A stretch of DNA of 64,000 nucleotides from an uncultured Verrucomicrobiota bacterium (GTDB taxonomy: Bacteria; Verrucomicrobiota; Verrucomicrobiia; Opitutales; Seribacteraceae): assembly GCA_902580225.1 (NCBI GenBank), contig CACHJU010000004.1, forward strand, positions 1 to 64,000, written 5' to 3'. Shown here one piece after another: positions 19,275 through 30,100 of the stretch. Made by a program: the position numbers and the translations under genes. Positions within the stretch are counted from its first letter, which is position 1, and the number at the start of each line of letters is the position of its first letter. Under the pieces are notes generated by a model that made no database searches, was not told where the DNA came from, and saw only the letters and a program-made list of their open reading frames with translations.

Positions 19275-20246
19275 ATGTTTGATATCTCAAAAAAACCGTT
19301 ATTTTCAATTCCTATGTATATTCGAATTTTTGGCCTTTTTTTCTTTCTTTTTACCAGCTCTTTTTTGCAGGCTGATCGTTTGGTCCTGGTCAGTGCTTCC
19401 TATGGTAAAAACTTAATCGCGATTACCGAGGCCAATGGCGATGTGATTTGGTCTCACAAAACCGCCGGTCAGGAAAAAGGTCATGCCGGGCATCACGATG
19501 TTCATATGCTATCCAATGGAAATATCCTTTTTCATGAGACCTGGCAGGATGTGAAGGAAATCACTTTGGGCAAGAAAATCATGATGGATTACGACTGTGC
19601 CACAGCTAATGGTAATAGGGGTAAGCGGGTTCATGTGCACGCTTTTTCCCGTTTAGCTAACGGACATACCCAGATTGTGGAGAGTGGAGTGGGGCGGGTG
19701 ATCAATGTGGATTCTTCCGGAAAATTAAAACATTCCTTTGATTTAAAGCCTGGAGGTACACAAAATTCACGTTGGGCCCGGGCCACCCCTCAGGGCACAC
19801 TGCTTGTCTGTTCCGAACAACCCGGAGTGGTCACAGAGTATGATAAAAACGGAAAAGTGATCTGGGACTATTTAATCAAGACCCGGGTCTATGGGGCGAT
19901 ACGCCTGAAGAACGGAAACACTTTGATTGCATCTGGAAGTGGCAACAGCGTGGTTGAAGTGACTCCGGAAAAGAATGTGGTCTGGGAAATTAAGGGCAAG
20001 GTCCCCGACACTGATATCAGTTTACACTGGATGACCTGCTTGCAGGAAAGAAAGAACGGAAACTTTATAGTCGGAAATTGCCACGCCGGTCCGGATAATC
20101 CTCAGATTTTCGAAATTACCCGCGATAAAAAAGTGGTCTGGGAATTCAATGAATTTGAACTAGTCGGTAACGGCTTAGCCTGTTGGCAAGTATTGGATGG
20201 CAAATCTGCCACTCGATTACGCAAACAACTAGCAGATTTAAAATAG
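19275..20246 (+). CDS. Secreted PQQ-like/arylsulfotransferase-like beta-propeller protein
   Basis: A 323-aa exported protein with a signal peptide after residue 14 (MYIRIFGLFFFLFTSSFLQA). Repeated blades end in W-x2-K/D patterns: DVIWSHKTAG, KVIWDYLIKT, NVVWEIKGK and KVVWEFNEF. This is the PQQ-like repeat/arylsulfotransferase-like propeller common in Verrucomicrobia and Planctomycetes. There is no catalytic signature to assign an enzyme. GNILFHETWQDVKEI and GNTLIASGSGNSVVEV are typical blade openings. Probably a periplasmic binding or scaffold protein. Confidence 0.75.
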   Translation: MFDISKKPLFSIPMYIRIFGLFFFLFTSSFLQADRLVLVSASYGKNLIAITEANGDVIWSHKTAGQEKGHAGHHDVHMLSNGNILFHETWQDVKEITLGKKIMMDYDCATANGNRGKRVHVHAFSRLANGHTQIVESGVGRVINVDSSGKLKHSFDLKPGGTQNSRWARATPQGTLLVCSEQPGVVTEYDKNGKVIWDYLIKTRVYGAIRLKNGNTLIASGSGNSVVEVTPEKNVVWEIKGKVPDTDISLHWMTCLQERKNGNFIVGNCHAGPDNPQIFEITRDKKVVWEFNEFELVGNGLACWQVLDGKSATRLRKQLADLK

Positions 20247-20305
20247 CCAACACCTGTTTTCGATTTAGGGTGCCCGAAGAGGATACTATCGATGGGAAGT
20301 GGAAA

Positions 20306-23074
20306 TTAGTTATACATCGCCTTAAGAGGCGGTGAAAACTTGGTCAGATTGATTCCCTGCACTGCGGCTTCGTATTCCTCCATGGTGGGGATTCGTCCGA
20401 GGATTGCAGAAAGAACTACAACCGGGGTGGAGGCAAGCAGAGACTCTCCTTTTTTACGCTCGGAATCTTCCACCACCCGTCCTTGAAATAGACGGGTCGA
20501 AGTAGCCATGACCGTGTCTCCACGGGCTGCTTTTTCCTGATTGCCCATACACAGATTACATCCAGGGCGTTCAAGGTACATCATATTTTCGTACTCTTCG
20601 CGGGCGGTGTTTTTGGGGGCGTCATCATTAAAAACAAAGCCTGAATATTTTTGGAGCATATTCCAGTCACCCTCCTCTTTGAGTTCATCAATAATATTGT
20701 AGGTAGGGGCGGCAACCACGAGAGGAGCCTGAAATTCAACTTTTCCTTTTTCCTTTTCCAAATTCTTGAGCATTTGAGAAACAATTTTCAGGTCTCCCTT
20801 ATGCACCATGCAGGAGCCGACAAATCCGAGGTCCACTTTCTTGGTGCCCTGATAATATGATACTGTACGAATTGTATCATGAGTGTAGCGTTTGGACACA
20901 TCATCATTATTTACATCAGGATCTGCGATCATGGGCTCGTTAATTTTATCCAGATCGACCACAAATTCTTCAAAGTATTTCGCATTTTCATCCGGGGCAA
21001 GGGCCGGTTTCTCGCCGGATTGAATCTCAGTGATCCGTTTGTTGGCAATATCAATTAGGCCCTGTAGCACCTGTCCTTCATTATCCATTCCCTTGCTGAT
21101 CATTACCTGAATTCTGCTCTTCGCAATTTCAAGAGATTCAATCAGGGTATCATCCTGGGATATACAGATAGACGCCTTTGCTTTCATCTCGGCAGTCCAG
21201 TCCGTAAAGGTGAATGCCTGATCAGAGGGCAGGGTACCTATATGCACTTCGATAATTCTGCCCTGAAACACATTATCCCCAAATTCTTTTAACATTTGTG
21301 CCTGTGTAGCATGCACAACATCACGGAAATCCATATGGTCTTTAAGGTCTCCCTTAAAAGTCACCTTTACCGATTCGGGAATAGGCATGGTGGCTTCTCC
21401 GGTTGCCAAGGCGAGGGCAACGGTTCCGGAATCAGCTCCAAAAGCCACGCCCTTGGACATTCGAGTGTGGGAATCTCCACCGATAATGATCGACCAATCA
21501 TCAACGGTAAGATCATTGAGTACCTTGTGGATCACATCCGTCATCGCGTGATATTCGCCCTTGGGATCCCGTGCGGTAATCAGTCCGAAGTCATGCATGA
21601 AATTCATCAATTTGGGAATATTTCTCTGGGCTTTTTTGTCCCATACCGATGCGGTGTGACAACCCGACTGGTACGCACCGTCCACGGTGGGGGAAATAAT
21701 TGTGGCCGCCATCGCTTCCAGTTCCTGCGAGGTCATTAATCCGGTGGTGTCCTGGGAACCGACAATGTTCACTTTTACCCGCACATCCGAACCGGCGTGT
21801 AAAATGGATCCCTCCTTCACACCAACCATATTTTTATTAAAGATTTTTTCCACTGCGGTGAGTCCCTGACCGTCAATTGAAATTTCCCGGGCGGGTGCAA
21901 ATACAGGTTTCAGTTCCTGCCCTAGAATTTTGGCGGCAATACTCTGCAATTTTTTTCCAAATACGATCGCATAGGATCCACCTGCTTTAATGAATTCAAT
22001 CTTCTGGGGGGTGAGAGCAGCAGAAATGTCGGTGAGTTCTTGATCTCCCTCATATAACTTTTTATCTTTGGTATTGATGGTCAAAACCTTTCCGGTTTCT
22101 ACCGAGTATGTCTGCTCCAAAACCGGGTCTCCATTTCCATCGAGAATCGGGTTTCCTTCGGCATCCAGTTTTTTGATCCAATTATCTAAATCGATTCCAA
22201 TTCCCCCGGTCACACTCACCGTGGTTAGAAAGATCGGGGAAATTCCATTGGTTCCGGCAACAACTGGTGCAAAGTTCACAAATGGCACATATTTGCTTGC
22301 CTGCTTTCCGGTCCACAATGCCACATTGTTCACTCCGGACATGCGTGAAGAACCCACCCCCATGGTTCCCTTCTCTGCAATCAGCATGACTCTTTTCCCG
22401 GGATGTTTTTCCTTAAGTGCGGTAATTTCTTCCTGAGCCTCCGCGGAGATCAGACATTTTCCATGAAGTTCGCGATCGGAACGGGAATGAGCCTGTTTTC
22501 CAGGGGAAAGTAAATCCGTTGAAATATCTCCCTCTCCGGCAATGTAAGTCACAACCTCAATTTCCTCTTCCACCTCGGGAAGATTGGTGAAGAATTCCGC
22601 GTTGGCATAACTCTCTAGAACACTCTTTGCAACTGGATTCCCTGCATTGTACGCTTCCTCAAGACGATCGGTATCCGCTTCATACAGGAAGACTTGAGTT
22701 TTTAAAACTTCCGCAGCATGTCCGGCAATGGATGCATCCTCACTCAATGCCAAATCGAGCAGAACTCTTACCGATGGCCCGCCCTTCATATGAGATAATA
22801 ATTCAAAGGCAAAAGTCGGGGTAATTTCCTCCACCATGGATTCGCCCAGAATAATCTCTTTTAGAAAAGTAGCCTTTTCTCCCGCCGCACTAGTGGTTCC
22901 CGGCAGTGTGTTATAGATAAAAAAGTCGAGCGATTCCTTCCTGTGCTCGTTACCGGAGTCCTTAATTTGGGAGATTATTTCCGCAATTAACTCACTCCCG
23001 TCTATTGGCTTCGGACTTAAGCCCTGAGTTTTTCTTGCTTCAATTTCTTGAATATATTCTTGGTAGTTATTCAT
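20306..23074 (-). CDS. acnB: Aconitate hydratase B
   Basis: A 922-aa AcnB, a TCA-cycle enzyme interconverting citrate and isocitrate and also hydrating 2-methyl-cis-aconitate. The N-terminal helical HEAT-like domain (EYIQEIEARKTQGLSPKPIDG) is specific to AcnB, followed by the swivel domain (GKCLISAEAQEEITALK). The [4Fe-4S] ligands are visible in YQSGCHTASVWDKK (first Cys) and ERPGCNLCMGNQEKAARGD (two Cys). SIIIGGDSHTRMSKGVAFGADSG is the catalytic signature. Length is near that of E. coli AcnB (865 aa), with a small insertion around residues 300-345. Monocistronic, with about 190 bp to the divergent gene. Confidence 0.97.
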   Translation of the reverse strand: MNNYQEYIQEIEARKTQGLSPKPIDGSELIAEIISQIKDSGNEHRKESLDFFIYNTLPGTTSAAGEKATFLKEIILGESMVEEITPTFAFELLSHMKGGPSVRVLLDLALSEDASIAGHAAEVLKTQVFLYEADTDRLEEAYNAGNPVAKSVLESYANAEFFTNLPEVEEEIEVVTYIAGEGDISTDLLSPGKQAHSRSDRELHGKCLISAEAQEEITALKEKHPGKRVMLIAEKGTMGVGSSRMSGVNNVALWTGKQASKYVPFVNFAPVVAGTNGISPIFLTTVSVTGGIGIDLDNWIKKLDAEGNPILDGNGDPVLEQTYSVETGKVLTINTKDKKLYEGDQELTDISAALTPQKIEFIKAGGSYAIVFGKKLQSIAAKILGQELKPVFAPAREISIDGQGLTAVEKIFNKNMVGVKEGSILHAGSDVRVKVNIVGSQDTTGLMTSQELEAMAATIISPTVDGAYQSGCHTASVWDKKAQRNIPKLMNFMHDFGLITARDPKGEYHAMTDVIHKVLNDLTVDDWSIIIGGDSHTRMSKGVAFGADSGTVALALATGEATMPIPESVKVTFKGDLKDHMDFRDVVHATQAQMLKEFGDNVFQGRIIEVHIGTLPSDQAFTFTDWTAEMKAKASICISQDDTLIESLEIAKSRIQVMISKGMDNEGQVLQGLIDIANKRITEIQSGEKPALAPDENAKYFEEFVVDLDKINEPMIADPDVNNDDVSKRYTHDTIRTVSYYQGTKKVDLGFVGSCMVHKGDLKIVSQMLKNLEKEKGKVEFQAPLVVAAPTYNIIDELKEEGDWNMLQKYSGFVFNDDAPKNTAREEYENMMYLERPGCNLCMGNQEKAARGDTVMATSTRLFQGRVVEDSERKKGESLLASTPVVVLSAILGRIPTMEEYEAAVQGINLTKFSPPLKAMYN

Positions 23075-23265
23075 GGGTAGGAATTTAAAATAAATTCATA
23101 AAGCATGATTCTTTCAAGAAGAATTTAAATAAACAGTGCTCAAATCTCAAAATTTCCTTGAAAAAAAATGGGAAAAACGAACCAGAAAAAATACTTTAAC
23201 AATTCACATCTTGAAGGATGACTTTTGCGATTTACTGAAATTGTAATTTAGTAAATGATGTTTAC

Positions 23266-23625
23266 ATGACTATTACTATGCCAGTTGCCTTAGAAATCCT
23301 TTCCATCCTTGTGTTCGGTTCCATTATTTTTGTTTGGGGTATTCGTTACAACAATATTAAAGATGAATTTAAACATTTTAACTTGCCTAACTGGTTACGC
23401 GATCTGGTTGGTATATTCAAATTTTCCTTCGCGATCATGTTGTTTAACGATAACCTAGAAATTGTGCGTCTCGGTGCCTTGGGAATTGCAGTCCTCATGC
23501 TTGCCGCTCTCATTACCCATGTTCGTTTGAAAAGTGAAGTGCCCCGCATGCTACCCTCCTTTTCCTTACTCTGTGCTTGCTTGGTCATTGCCTATATGAG
23601 CACGGAAATGTTACTCCCGGCTTAG
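23266..23625 (+). CDS. DoxX-like small membrane protein
   Basis: A 119-aa protein with four predicted TM helices: ALEILSILVFGSIIFVWGI, LVGIFKFSFAIMLF, IVRLGALGIAVLMLAALITH and LPSFSLLCACLVIAYM. The size and topology, with H-V-R after helix 3, resemble the DoxX family. A second protein of the same type starts 5 bp after the stop codon, so the two may form a complex. DoxX proteins are linked to quinone or thiosulfate redox in some species, but most members have no proven function. Confidence 0.7.
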   Translation: MTITMPVALEILSILVFGSIIFVWGIRYNNIKDEFKHFNLPNWLRDLVGIFKFSFAIMLFNDNLEIVRLGALGIAVLMLAALITHVRLKSEVPRMLPSFSLLCACLVIAYMSTEMLLPA

Positions 23626-23630
23626 TTCTG

Positions 23631-23993
23631 ATGCCAACCTTGCAAGTTTCGCTGCAGGTCTTGCTTTTTTTAATCTTCGGTCTCGGCGGAGCTTACAGAT
23701 TGCTCAAACCCATTGATGTGCTAGCCAAACGTATGCTCTGGGTGAACTATTTTAAACCTATCACTGTCCGCTCGATTGCGGTCATTGAAGTAATCTGTGG
23801 AACCGGAATGATTCTCGCACTCCTTCTTACCGATTCAACCATTCCTTTCCTTTTATTTTCCGGACTCCTGCTCATGCTCACCATGGTTGGGGCTGCAATT
23901 ACACATTTTATTATTGGTGATTACAAACAAATCATTGGCAATCTTCTGCTCCTCGGAATTCTGTACCAAGTCACCTTCCCCATCTGGGTTTAA
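23631..23993 (+). CDS. DoxX-like small membrane protein, second copy
   Basis: The ATG at 23631 (MPTLQVSLQVLLFLIFGLGG) is preferred to the listed TTG inside the upstream gene; this gives 120 aa. There are four TM helices with FGLGGAYRLLKPIDVLAKRM at the start and LMLTMVGAAITHFIIGDYKQ later, typical of DoxX-like proteins. It follows its partner by 5 bp, an obvious operon. The two share topology but little sequence, so the duplication is old if they are paralogues. Confidence 0.75.
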   Translation: MPTLQVSLQVLLFLIFGLGGAYRLLKPIDVLAKRMLWVNYFKPITVRSIAVIEVICGTGMILALLLTDSTIPFLLFSGLLLMLTMVGAAITHFIIGDYKQIIGNLLLLGILYQVTFPIWV

Positions 23994-24183
23994 TTCGGTT
24001 TTTTATTTTATCTTAAACCGCTTCACGCTTCCCAAAATTTTAAGATTTAATCAGACAGGTTGATTTTGATGTTTTTCTCTTCAGAGAGGAAATGTAAATA
24101 GTAAAACATCTGACATAATAATAATATACATAATATTTTTTAATTCTCTCGATTTTTCTAAATCAATCATTTTATTGGTGCGT

Positions 24184-25260
24184 ATGATTACTTGTTTTAC
24201 ATTCCTGAGGGTTAATATTTGTTTTCTTGCGGTAATCCTTTCTTTTCCCTTGGCTCTCTTGGGTAACCAATGGACCACAACCGTTACCACCGAGGAGGGA
24301 GTTGTTAATTTTGGCGGTCCTTTACTTGATGAGGAAAAGCCATTAGTGGGCAAATGGAAGGGTGAGAATGAGGAAGGTGACGAGTGGGAGATTTTCCGTC
24401 GCCCTAACCATATTTATACCATTATGATTAGCTGGATGGAAGACGGGAACAAGGAAATTTTTCGAGGACACGGACTTTGGTCGGTCCGCAATAATCAATT
24501 TGCCTATGTCGACATTCTAGACCGCGATTTAGAGACAGACGAAGGATGGCCCGTCGAAGTTAAATATCGTATTCCCAATGAGGAAATCATGGTAGTCATT
24601 GAAAAACTTAAATCTGCCACTGATGAAAAAGTGATAACAAGCACGGAAGATTTTGGGGACTGTGTGGAAACCAAGGTGGATAAATTTGATCAGTCATGGA
24701 TGACCATATTTCATACTCCGGATCCCCTGAGTGAAGCTCTTTTATTCGACCAGATCCAACTTGCACGCATTCAAGATCTAAAAGGAATTGTAGACTTTTT
24801 TACCAACCCGGCTTTTGCGGTGGGCAGCAAATTGGCGGGTAAATGGGAAACGACTGATAACGACCCTGAATCCGAGGTGGATTGGAAATCTGAACTTTTT
24901 CGCCGTGCAGATGGGACGAACTCCAATGTCTACCTTGAGGAGGGGGACGAAAGTGAACCGGTCATGACTCATGGTATGTGGGGTATCCGTAACGGTAAAT
25001 TCTACGGGGTGGAACTTATTTCTGAGAACGAAGTATTTCCTTTTGAAGAAACCTTTTTATTCTCAGAGAAAATTGTCCAATCAACCCCGAAAAAATTTGT
25101 TACCCAGTGGGTGGACACGGAGCGAAAAGTACTGATGATTTTACCTATGGTCGTTACCGTGACCGATCAACGGATCAAGGAATTTGAATCCGATATCTTG
25201 AACAAAGAATTCAAGGAAAATAAATACGGTCTGGAGTACATCCGCAAAAAAATTAAGTAA
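24184..25260 (+). CDS. Secreted protein with a duplicated domain
   Basis: Starting at the ATG at 24184 rather than the TTG three codons earlier gives 358 aa with a signal peptide (CFTFLRVNICFLAVILSFPLALLG). Two copies of one domain follow: about residues 45-120 (LVGKWKGENEEGDEWEIFRR, later GLWSVRNNQFAYVDIL) and about 215-285 (LAGKWETTDNDPESEVDWKS, later GMWGIRNGKFYGVELI). The pattern G-K-W ... FRR ... H-G-x-W-x-x-R-N resembles lipocalin-like or calycin repeats. Function unknown. It has its own promoter region (about 180 bp) and converges on the allophanate hydrolase gene. Confidence 0.6.
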   Translation: MITCFTFLRVNICFLAVILSFPLALLGNQWTTTVTTEEGVVNFGGPLLDEEKPLVGKWKGENEEGDEWEIFRRPNHIYTIMISWMEDGNKEIFRGHGLWSVRNNQFAYVDILDRDLETDEGWPVEVKYRIPNEEIMVVIEKLKSATDEKVITSTEDFGDCVETKVDKFDQSWMTIFHTPDPLSEALLFDQIQLARIQDLKGIVDFFTNPAFAVGSKLAGKWETTDNDPESEVDWKSELFRRADGTNSNVYLEEGDESEPVMTHGMWGIRNGKFYGVELISENEVFPFEETFLFSEKIVQSTPKKFVTQWVDTERKVLMILPMVVTVTDQRIKEFESDILNKEFKENKYGLEYIRKKIK

Positions 25261-25366
25261 GTTCAATTCGACATTTATGCTCTGAAGGTAGGGTTATCTA
25301 TGATTGTTATGTTTTTTTGGTTTAATGCCTCATTAAACTTTACTAAATTGATTACCATTCTTTCGA

Positions 25367-27154
25367 TCATTTCGTGCCAAGGAACGCACGCCAACCACCA
25401 TGATTGGTGATTTCCTTGCAGTTTTTAACCCCAGTTAAGTCGCAGCAGAAACCGTATTCCATATCTCCGTTATTCAATTGGACTTGGGAAATACCTAGCG
25501 GATAACTAATTTTCAGCATGAAGGCCCCGAAGTTTTTCAATGGGATTCTCCAGAGCTCTCCCGGGAGGGACTCAGTTTTCTCTGAGCATCGAACCAATCC
25601 CGGACGTACTGGAAGCGACTCTGTCGGAGATAGAACAAACATTCGGTAATGGGGAGCGGTTTCTACTTTTCGAAGAAATTCCGCTCCCAGTTCTGTGAGT
25701 TGTCCGTTGAGGGATAATCCGGACATATGGGAACCGCAGACAAAAAGATTGATACTTTCCTTAAAGCCCGGTTGGTCAATAGAATCGGGTTCAAATTCAA
25801 GTTCCAGGCCCGCTCCAGTTTGAGCGTTTCGATGGATTTCACCGGCCCATCGAAGGACTTCTCGGTCGTGATAAGCGGGGGCAAAAAGAGTTAGGCCTGC
25901 CGGCAGTCCGTCTTCCCGGATTGCAGTGGGCACGGCACATCCGCAGAGATCAAGCAAATTCATGAAATTAGTGTACCGACCCAGTTTAGAGTTTAATTCT
26001 ATTGGATCTTTGGAGATTTCCTCGCGGGTAAAGATTGATCCGGTTGTGGGTAGGGCAAGAAAATCAAAACTCGCCCAAACTTTTTCCGCCTCCCTGCATA
26101 AACCAGCCAGTTTGTACTGAGCCCGAAACGCGTCCCGTGCCGAGGGCTTATTTCCCCCACTAATAATTCTCAGGGTCTCGGGAAGGAATGACTGAGGGGA
26201 CTCTGTGATCAGGGGACTGGTGGCGAGATACCTCTCCGCAACCCACGGACCGTCGTACAGCAATTCGGCAGCTTGGAGAAATGGACTCAGGTCGGCGGGA
26301 TTGGGATCGAGCCCGGATTCGGCGAGTACTCGGATACTTTTTTTATAGGCTTTTTGAGCGTTTGAATCACCAAAGAAATCGAGCTGATCTGGTTGTAAAA
26401 GAGCCACTTTTGGAGAGCCGTTAAGACAGGATGAAATCAGGTCTGCTCCTCCTCTGGAATAGGGATCGAGGGGATCCCATTCCTCCAAAACTGACAGCAC
26501 ATCCAAAATATCCGTAACTTGTAGACCAAAGACGGATACACAATCCAGACTTTGACAGGCGGGGACGATTCCGCGATTACTCAGTTTCCCCCGGGTCGGC
26601 TTGTAGCCAAGCAGATTGTTAAAGGAGGCCGGAACCCGACCGGACCCTGCAGTGTCGGTGCCAAGTGAGAAAGACACCAAACCCTTTGCGAGGGCTACAG
26701 CGGACCCGGAACTTGATCCACCAGGAATGAACCGGGAGTCAAATGCATTGCCGGGCACCCCGTATGGACTTCGGGTTCCGACAAGCCCGGTGGCAAACTG
26801 GTCCATGTTTGTCTTGCCGATCAGGATGGCACCGGCAGAAAGTAAAAGCTCGACCACTCGGGCATGAGTTTTTGTATGGTAGGTAAAATCCGGGCATCCG
26901 GCGGAGGTGGGGCAGCCGGCAACATCCATATTGTCCTTTACGGCAAAGGGAATTCCGTAAAGCGGCAGTTCTAGAGTCGACTTGGTTTCCAGTTCAGCCG
27001 CCCGAGCAAGGAGGGATTCCTTCGCTATTCGATGGATCCAGATCGCCGGATCTCCGCTCTCCAGCTTGGGCCAAAGCTTTTCGATCAGGATGGTCGGCGT
27101 CAGTTCGTTTCTTTGATACTGCTTCCTTAGTGTACTTAGAGTGATTGCAGGCAT
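25367..27154 (-). CDS. atzF: Allophanate hydrolase
   Basis: A 595-aa amidase-signature enzyme that splits allophanate to CO2 and ammonia. The Ser-cisSer-Lys triad is visible: Lys in GIPFAVKDNMDVAG, Ser in GGSSSGSAVALAKG and the nucleophile region SFSLGTDTAGSGRVPASFN. The C-terminal about 130 residues (INLFVCGSHMSGLSLNGQLT onward) are the extra AtzF domain that sets allophanate hydrolase apart from plain amidases. Its start shares one base with the carboxylase stop (TGATG), so it is coupled to it. Last step of the urea/guanidine route in this operon. Confidence 0.95.
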   Translation of the reverse strand: MPAITLSTLRKQYQRNELTPTILIEKLWPKLESGDPAIWIHRIAKESLLARAAELETKSTLELPLYGIPFAVKDNMDVAGCPTSAGCPDFTYHTKTHARVVELLLSAGAILIGKTNMDQFATGLVGTRSPYGVPGNAFDSRFIPGGSSSGSAVALAKGLVSFSLGTDTAGSGRVPASFNNLLGYKPTRGKLSNRGIVPACQSLDCVSVFGLQVTDILDVLSVLEEWDPLDPYSRGGADLISSCLNGSPKVALLQPDQLDFFGDSNAQKAYKKSIRVLAESGLDPNPADLSPFLQAAELLYDGPWVAERYLATSPLITESPQSFLPETLRIISGGNKPSARDAFRAQYKLAGLCREAEKVWASFDFLALPTTGSIFTREEISKDPIELNSKLGRYTNFMNLLDLCGCAVPTAIREDGLPAGLTLFAPAYHDREVLRWAGEIHRNAQTGAGLELEFEPDSIDQPGFKESINLFVCGSHMSGLSLNGQLTELGAEFLRKVETAPHYRMFVLSPTESLPVRPGLVRCSEKTESLPGELWRIPLKNFGAFMLKISYPLGISQVQLNNGDMEYGFCCDLTGVKNCKEITNHGGWRAFLGTK

Positions 27155-30100
27155 CAGGAATCTTTCTCCTTTTCTGTCTTCAGGAAGAGTAAAAATTCCC
27201 CGGTTTTGACCAGGTCTCCTTCGGTTATCAAAATGGAGTGAACTGATCCATTGGCGGGAGATTCGATAAAGATTTCCATTTTCATCGATTCAATGACCGC
27301 CAGATTTTGGCCAGCCACGACCTCTTCGCCCAATTGGACCAACCATTTCCAAAGATTTCCGGTCACCTGGCTTTCCACCCCTTGGGTTCCGATAGGAATC
27401 ACTTGTTCGGATTCTAATTCCGGTTCTGGGGGAATATCGGAAAAATCACTTTCTTCATCCTGCCATCTTGATCGTTCCTCTTCAAAAGCTTTCTGCTGGA
27501 CAGATTTGAACCTTGAGATGTCTTCTTGATTATCCAATAAAAAGTCTTCGTATTGCCTAAGGTCAAAATTCGTTTCTTCCATCCGAAGCGAGTATCTTCC
27601 CAATGGGAAGTCGTGTCGAATCTCCTCCAGTTCTTGAGCCGAGACCGGGTAAAACCGGATTTGATCAAAGAAACGGAGGAGCCATGGTTTTCCCCCCGGA
27701 AAAGTTCCCCCTTGATTATAACGGTTCCACATCTGGATGGTCCGACCCATCAACTGGTATCCCCCAGGACCCTCCATTCCGTAGATACAGAGGTAAGCAC
27801 CGCCAATTCCTACCGCATTCTCAGGAGTCCAGGTTCGGGCTGGATTGTACTTGGTAGTCACGAGGCGGTGACGGGGGTCCAGTGGAGTTGCGACCGGGGC
27901 TCCGAGGTAAACATCGCCCAGTCCGAGCACTAGATAACTTGCTTCGTAAGCAATTTGACGGACTTTTTCAATACCTGACAATCCATTAATCCTTCGTATA
28001 AATTCAATGTTGTCCGGACACCAAGGTGCGTCCGGACGAACTGATTTCTGATATTTTTGCACCGCTTCTTGGGTGGAGGGATCATTCCAGGAAAGCGGCA
28101 GCCAAAGAATCCTCGAAGGGACTGAGGTTTGGTTTTCCTGTTCGAGCATACTGGTGTTGGAAGTGATCCATTCGATCACCTGATTGCGGGTGCATGAGCG
28201 TGGATCGAAGTGAACCTGTAAGGAACGAATTCCTGGAGTCAGGTCGAGAATGCCCTGTATTTTGCTTTGTACAAGAAGTTGGTAAAAGAGATGAACCTTA
28301 AACCTTACCCGCAAGTCAAGTGCCGGTTCTCCGAATTCAATCAGTAAATTCTGGTCACCCGATTGACGAACGGTCCATCCGTCCACTCCACTTTGTCCGG
28401 ATTCAAGCACACTTTTCATATCGTCGGGTGTTCGGGCGGGAATCGAGAAGAGTGTTTCGGGTTCGTGGTTCTGGGTAAGGAGATTTTCCTGCCGGTTGAG
28501 CAGACCGATTGATTCCGGGTGGGAAACCAGCCGGAACTGGACCCGGTCACCGGGGCGGAGCTGGCCGAGTTTCCAAAGGTCGGCGGTGATCACGTTGGCC
28601 GGACAGGCAAATCCTCCGAGACTCGGTCCGTCCGGACCGAGGATCACCGGCATATCCCCGGTGAAGTCGACCGCACCCACCGCATAAGGGTTATCGTGCA
28701 GGTTAGAAGGATGAAGCCCAGCTTCTCCCCCGTCAGGTCGAGACCATTGCGGTTGGGGTCCGAGTAACCGCACACCGGTTCGATCTGAGTTATAGTGTAC
28801 TTCCCATTCCTCTGCGAAGAAAGTTTTCATATACTCCTGGGTTAGGAAATCCGGTGCAGCATGGGGTCCATAAAGGGTGTGAAGTGTCCAACGGTCAGAA
28901 ATATTCGGAATTTCATCAGGCCTTAGCAACTGGGATAAAGAATTAGTTTCACATTTCCCCAACCTGAGAATGTCACCGGTTTGTAATGCCCGTCCGCAAT
29001 GTCCGCCGAATTTGCCAAGTGTGAAAGTGGACTGACTCCCGAGATAATCGGGAATTTCCAGCCCGCCGGACACTGACAGGTAGTATCTCATTCCGTGAGG
29101 CCGGACTTGTCCAAGATCGAGTAGATCTCCGGGGGATACCTCATGGGCCTGCCAAAAATCAAGTGGCTTGTCATTGAGAAAGACCTCCGCCGATGCTCCG
29201 CAAATTGCGATCACACAGGATTGATTGAACTGTAGCTTTGGTCCGAGAGTGGTGATTTCGAGCCCGGCCGCTCGTTCATGATTTCCCACAATCCGGTTAC
29301 CCAGCCGGAAAGACAGGCTGTCCATCGGTCCGGAAGGGGGTATGCCCACATCCCAATACCCGATCCTTCCCGGGTGATCCTGAACTGTGGTCTGCGTGCC
29401 CGGTCGGAGAACCTCAATCGATTGGGGAGTGAAGGAAAATTTTTGCAGGCTTCGGGTGTGAACCGGTTGGGTCTGGGACCAGTGTTTACTCACCCATTCA
29501 CTCAGGTATTCCAGGTTAGTTTGAATTCCATGGATTTCGGTTTGGGAAAGAGCCTCTTGAAGTTTTTGTATGGCTTCTTTCCGGTCTTTTCCATGAACGA
29601 GGATCTTGGCGAGTAGAGGATCGTAAAACGGAGTGATCTCCGTTCCGCCTTCTATCCATCCGTCCCAGCGGATCTGTTCGGGTAATTTTACATGGGAGAT
29701 CAATCCACTGCATGGTTCGAAATTTCGGGCAGGATTTTCCGCATAGACCCGTGCCTGAACCGCATGGCCTTGAACAGGATTTAGCACATCCCCGAACATT
29801 CCGGTATCTCCCTGTGCCAATCGGATCATCCATTCGACCAGATCGATCCCATGGACAAGCTCGGTGACACCGTGCTCCACCTGTAGTCGGGTATTGACTT
29901 CAAGAAAGAAGAAAGAATCTGATTCCTCATCATAAAGAAACTCAACCGTGCCAGCGGAACGGTAGCGGACACTCATGGCAAGATTCCGAGCGGATTCTTG
30001 AAGTGATTTCAAGGTTTCGGGATTCACGCCAATCGGAGGGGTTTCCTCAAGCACTTTTTGATTGCGACGCTGGGCGGAACAATCCCGCACTCCGAGGGAA

